14,564 nucleotides of DNA, from positions 1 through 14,564 of the forward strand of contig CAYSFD010000037.1 in the NCBI GenBank assembly GCA_964430565.1, read 5' to 3'. This DNA is from VBDM01 sp964430565. GTDB taxonomy: Bacteria > Pseudomonadota > Gammaproteobacteria > Burkholderiales > SG8-39. A program made the translations under genes and the position numbers. Below are positions 12,708 to 14,564 of the stretch, piece after piece; within the stretch, counting starts at the first letter, position 1; each line of letters opens with the position of its first letter. The notes beneath the pieces are model-generated. The model was not told where the DNA came from. It saw only the letters and a program-made list of their open reading frames with translations, and did not search any database.

Positions 12708-13128
12708 CGTAATCCTGAACGTCCGCTTCATCGGCTGCTCCGTCCCCGGCCCGAACCACGCCTCCCGGATCCGCGCCGCTTCCCCCGAGGCCTCGATCTC
12801 GAGCAGCGCCCGGTCGATCGCCGCCTTCATGCGCGGCTCGTCCTTTTTCATGGCGAAGCCGACGTTCGCGCGACTTGGCGAAGTCGGGGAGGAAGACATA
12901 ATCCTGCGGCTGCCCGTCCTCGCGCACGATCGCCGCGAGCACCGTCTCATCGGTGGTGATCCCCTCCTCACTTGAGGAGGGGTGCCCGCGAAGCGGGCGG
13001 GGTGGTCCTGCCGCTATCCTTCGAAATCGCGGTTACCCTTTCAATTCCCCCCGCTGCTAGTCGCTGGCTCGCCGCTGACGCCTTGCGGCCCGAGAACTCC
13101 CGCACCGAGGCGATGCCGGAGGACTTCT
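12699..13128. repeat. Direct repeat, right copy, flanking the second higBA module
   Basis: Partner of 11517-11957. This copy is joined to the rest of the solute-binding pseudogene, so it is the parental position, and the left copy is the detached piece. The match ends at 13128, where the left copy switches to the TA promoter. Confidence 0.8.
12961..13052. repeat. REP-like palindromic element, copy 2
   Basis: A perfect hairpin CCCCTCCTCA/TGAGGAGGGG (12961-12982, 2-nt loop) and GCCCGC-GAA-GCGGGC (12984-12998), followed by the same tail as copy 1 up to about 13052. It lies inside the coding sequence of the solute-binding pseudogene and supplies the premature stop (12968-12970 on the minus strand). 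No target-site duplication is evident. Confidence 0.62.
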
Positions 13129-13534
13129 TCACGATCACCGCGTGCGGGGTGACGAAATAGATGTGGCTGAAGTCCACCTCGCGCAGGCGCTCGGGCGTGC
13201 GCGTCATCGAGGTGGCGACGAAATCGAGCTTGCCATCTTTGAGCAGGGGAATGCGCTCGGCACTCGCGAGCGGCAGCATCTCCAGGGCCACGCCCAGGCG
13301 CTTGGCGACCGCGCGCACCAGATCGAGGTCGTAGCCGGCGAGCGTGCCGTCCGCGGCCCTGCGAAAACTGAACGGCGGCGTGGTCTCGCTCACCCCGACC
13401 AGAAGCTTGCCGCGGGACTTTATCTCGTCGAGGCGGTCGGCCAGGGTGGGGGATGCAAAGGCGAGGAGCAGCGATGTTGCGAGGACGGCGCGGAGGTTTT
13501 TCAGGTTGATCACGGAGGCTCCGGAAATCTTCGA

Positions 13535-14564
13535 TCAAGCGCTGAGTATTTCCAAACAGCGCTGATCTGCGTTCACCGTGTACTTCAGACTCACCCAAAG
13601 TTGCGCTGATGTAGCCTGGGCTTGCCGATAAGCCCAGCGCGCAACCTGCATCGCCGCAAGCGGGTCGTCGAGGAATCCTGCAGGCGACAAGCGGCCCGCG
13701 AGTTCGTCCCCCAGTTCGCTGTTGCGCTTTACCCAGTGCGAGAGGTGCGCAGGCCCGGCAAGCATGTCGCCCTTGTCCAGATTACAGCCGCCGTGCGCAA
13801 GAACAAAGTTTTGGACAATATCGCGCGGGTACCGCGACCACGGTATGAAGTGATCGACATGGGAATCTGGCCTCATCGTGCTTCCGCAGTAGAAGCAGCG
13901 GTTCTCCTGCATGTCCTGCAGCGCGGCCCTTGCCGCGGAGAGATCCACCCGTGCGCCGCCGAACAAAAACAACTCCAGATCGGTCGCGCCGCCTACCGTG
14001 GGCGCGTTCCTGGGGTTCGCGCGGATGTGCTGCACCCATGCGGACCTGGCAAGAAGCTGGATCAGGGCGCCGAATCGCCGCAGATTGAAGGCAACACCGG
14101 GAAGAAGCGTGATGCGTGGGCCGCTGCTTCGTTCGTAGAGGAAGCGAACGTTCTGGCGCCGCAGGGTCTGCAGCTTCCAGAGGGGCATCTCCTTGACGAT
14201 TTGCGCGACGCTGCCGACGAAGCCTCGCCAGCTCCTGTCGCTTTTGGCGCGCGCGAGGTTGCCGAATCGCCCGCGCACTGCCGCGACGCGCGCCACGATC
14301 GCCGCTTGGCGGCCATGGTTCTGGACGAGCACGGCAGGCGCGCCGTCTGCGGCGCCGTAGGGTGCGGCGTGAGGCCAGTACTGCTCGATGAATTTCTCCG
14401 CGATGGAATGCAGATCCAGCTCGAGGGGCGCGCCCGTGTCGTCGCCGCGCTCTATCGCCAGCTCCACCAGCGCGATGAGCAGGGCGAACTTGTACGTCGC
14501 GACAAACTCGCCTTCGTCAAAAATCCGCTGAACGTGCTGCAGGAAATCGAGCTGGCCCCTGTCG
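13535..14564 (-). CDS. HNH endonuclease domain protein, 5' end outside the window
   Basis: The minus-strand frame is open to the last base of the window and codes upstream of GTG 14467 (DRGQLDFLQHVQRIFDEGEF then VATYKFALLIAL), so the gene continues beyond the edge; about 340 residues are present. The C-terminal half has a zinc-knuckle HNH core: CFYCGS (near 13890), SHVDHFIPWSRYP (near 13855), then QNFVLAHGGCNLDKGD, with the HxDH catalytic motif and the final Asn/Cys in place. The long N-terminal region with EMPLWKLQTLRRQNVRFLYE is the type I associate with stand-alone HNH proteins that may act in restriction or phage defence. Partners are not in view, so the role is open. Its stop is 21 nt before the solute-binding pseudogene. 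Confidence 0.82.
   Translation of the reverse strand, partial: DRGQLDFLQHVQRIFDEGEFVATYKFALLIALVELAIERGDDTGAPLELDLHSIAEKFIEQYWPHAAPYGAADGAPAVLVQNHGRQAAIVARVAAVRGRFGNLARAKSDRSWRGFVGSVAQIVKEMPLWKLQTLRRQNVRFLYERSSGPRITLLPGVAFNLRRFGALIQLLARSAWVQHIRANPRNAPTVGGATDLELFLFGGARVDLSAARAALQDMQENRCFYCGSTMRPDSHVDHFIPWSRYPRDIVQNFVLAHGGCNLDKGDMLAGPAHLSHWVKRNSELGDELAGRLSPAGFLDDPLAAMQVARWAYRQAQATSAQLWVSLKYTVNADQRCLEILSA

Larger units (their letters stand above)
12696..13513 (-). pseudogene. Solute-binding protein gene (SBP_bac_3), copy 2, interrupted and frameshifted
   Basis: The minus strand from GTG 13513 encodes a secretory signal (cleavage likely after SPTLA) and the first lobe of an amino-acid-type binding protein: LDEIKSRGKLLVGVSETTPP, then GYDLDLVRAVAKRLGV, DGKLDFVATSMTRTPERLRE and VDFSHIYFVTPHAVIV. 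After REFSGRK the frame enters a REP-like element (12961-13052) and stops at 12968. The second lobe follows in another frame (TTDETVLAAIVREDG), and one inserted base near 12866 (GTTCGCGCG against GTTGCGCG in copy 1) shifts it again before EPRMKAAIDRALLEIEASGE and the stop at 12696. About 40 codons usual at the element site are missing. GGAG stands 5 nt before GTG 13513, only 21 nt after the HNH gene. Confidence 0.85.

Noticed and set aside
4155..13534. Insertion sequence or transposon framing the TA cluster
   Set aside because: No transposase or integrase reading frame and no terminal inverted repeats were seen; the only repeats are the binding-protein duplication, the REP-like element and the LVIVD/higB/lipoprotein block.
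1..14564. CRISPR array, tRNA, rRNA or riboswitch
   Set aside because: No regularly spaced short repeats, no cloverleaf or rRNA-like stretches, and no recognisable riboswitch core were seen on either strand by reading; a covariance-model scan was not possible here.

Overview
The window is GC-rich, densely coded DNA with GTG starts, short 4-11 nt overlaps between paired genes and Shine-Dalgarno sites. Gene content fits a beta-proteobacterium of the Thauera/Aromatoleum/Burkholderiales type that degrades aromatics under low oxygen. That placement is an inference from gene families; there is no rRNA or tRNA to anchor it.

Left part (1-4154, + strand) is ordered catabolic DNA. It holds the 3' end of a molybdopterin oxidoreductase large subunit, a four-cluster ferredoxin subunit, a DmsC-like membrane anchor, a phenylacetate-CoA ligase and a hemerythrin-like protein. 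The ligase beside a three-subunit Mo/Fe-S membrane enzyme is the arrangement of the anaerobic phenylacetate pathway (padBCD plus padJ/paaK). The ligase makes phenylacetyl-CoA, and the membrane enzyme would oxidise its alpha carbon and pass electrons to quinone.

Middle and right part (4155-13534) is an accessory patchwork. It has five complete and mutually different toxin-antitoxin (TA) modules: RHH-GNAT, AbrB-PIN, Arc/FitA-like-PIN, a RelE-like HigBA and a HigB_toxin-type HigBA. Most have a recognisable promoter, and four have a palindrome next to the first gene. Between them lie a substrate-binding lipoprotein gene, an LVIVD-repeat protein (- strand), an Acr3 arsenite exporter and many gene relics. 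The relics include an antitoxin tail, a frameshifted unknown gene, a fused lipoprotein-start/unknown-gene tail, and two degraded copies of a second solute-binding protein gene, each carrying the same REP-like palindromic element and flanking one HigBA module.

The most informative structure is a pair of reciprocally damaged copies of one ancestral block, LVIVD gene (-) / higB / higA / lipoprotein gene. At 8192-10311 the LVIVD gene and higBA are intact but only the first codons of the lipoprotein gene remain. At about 4207-5178 the lipoprotein gene is intact, but only the last codons of the LVIVD gene, the last codons of higB and a trace of higA survive.

The right edge (13535-14564, - strand) is an HNH endonuclease whose 5' end lies outside the window. 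I see no transposase, integrase, CRISPR array, tRNA or rRNA. I found no clearly new biochemical system; what is unusual is the TA accumulation and the record of duplication and decay.
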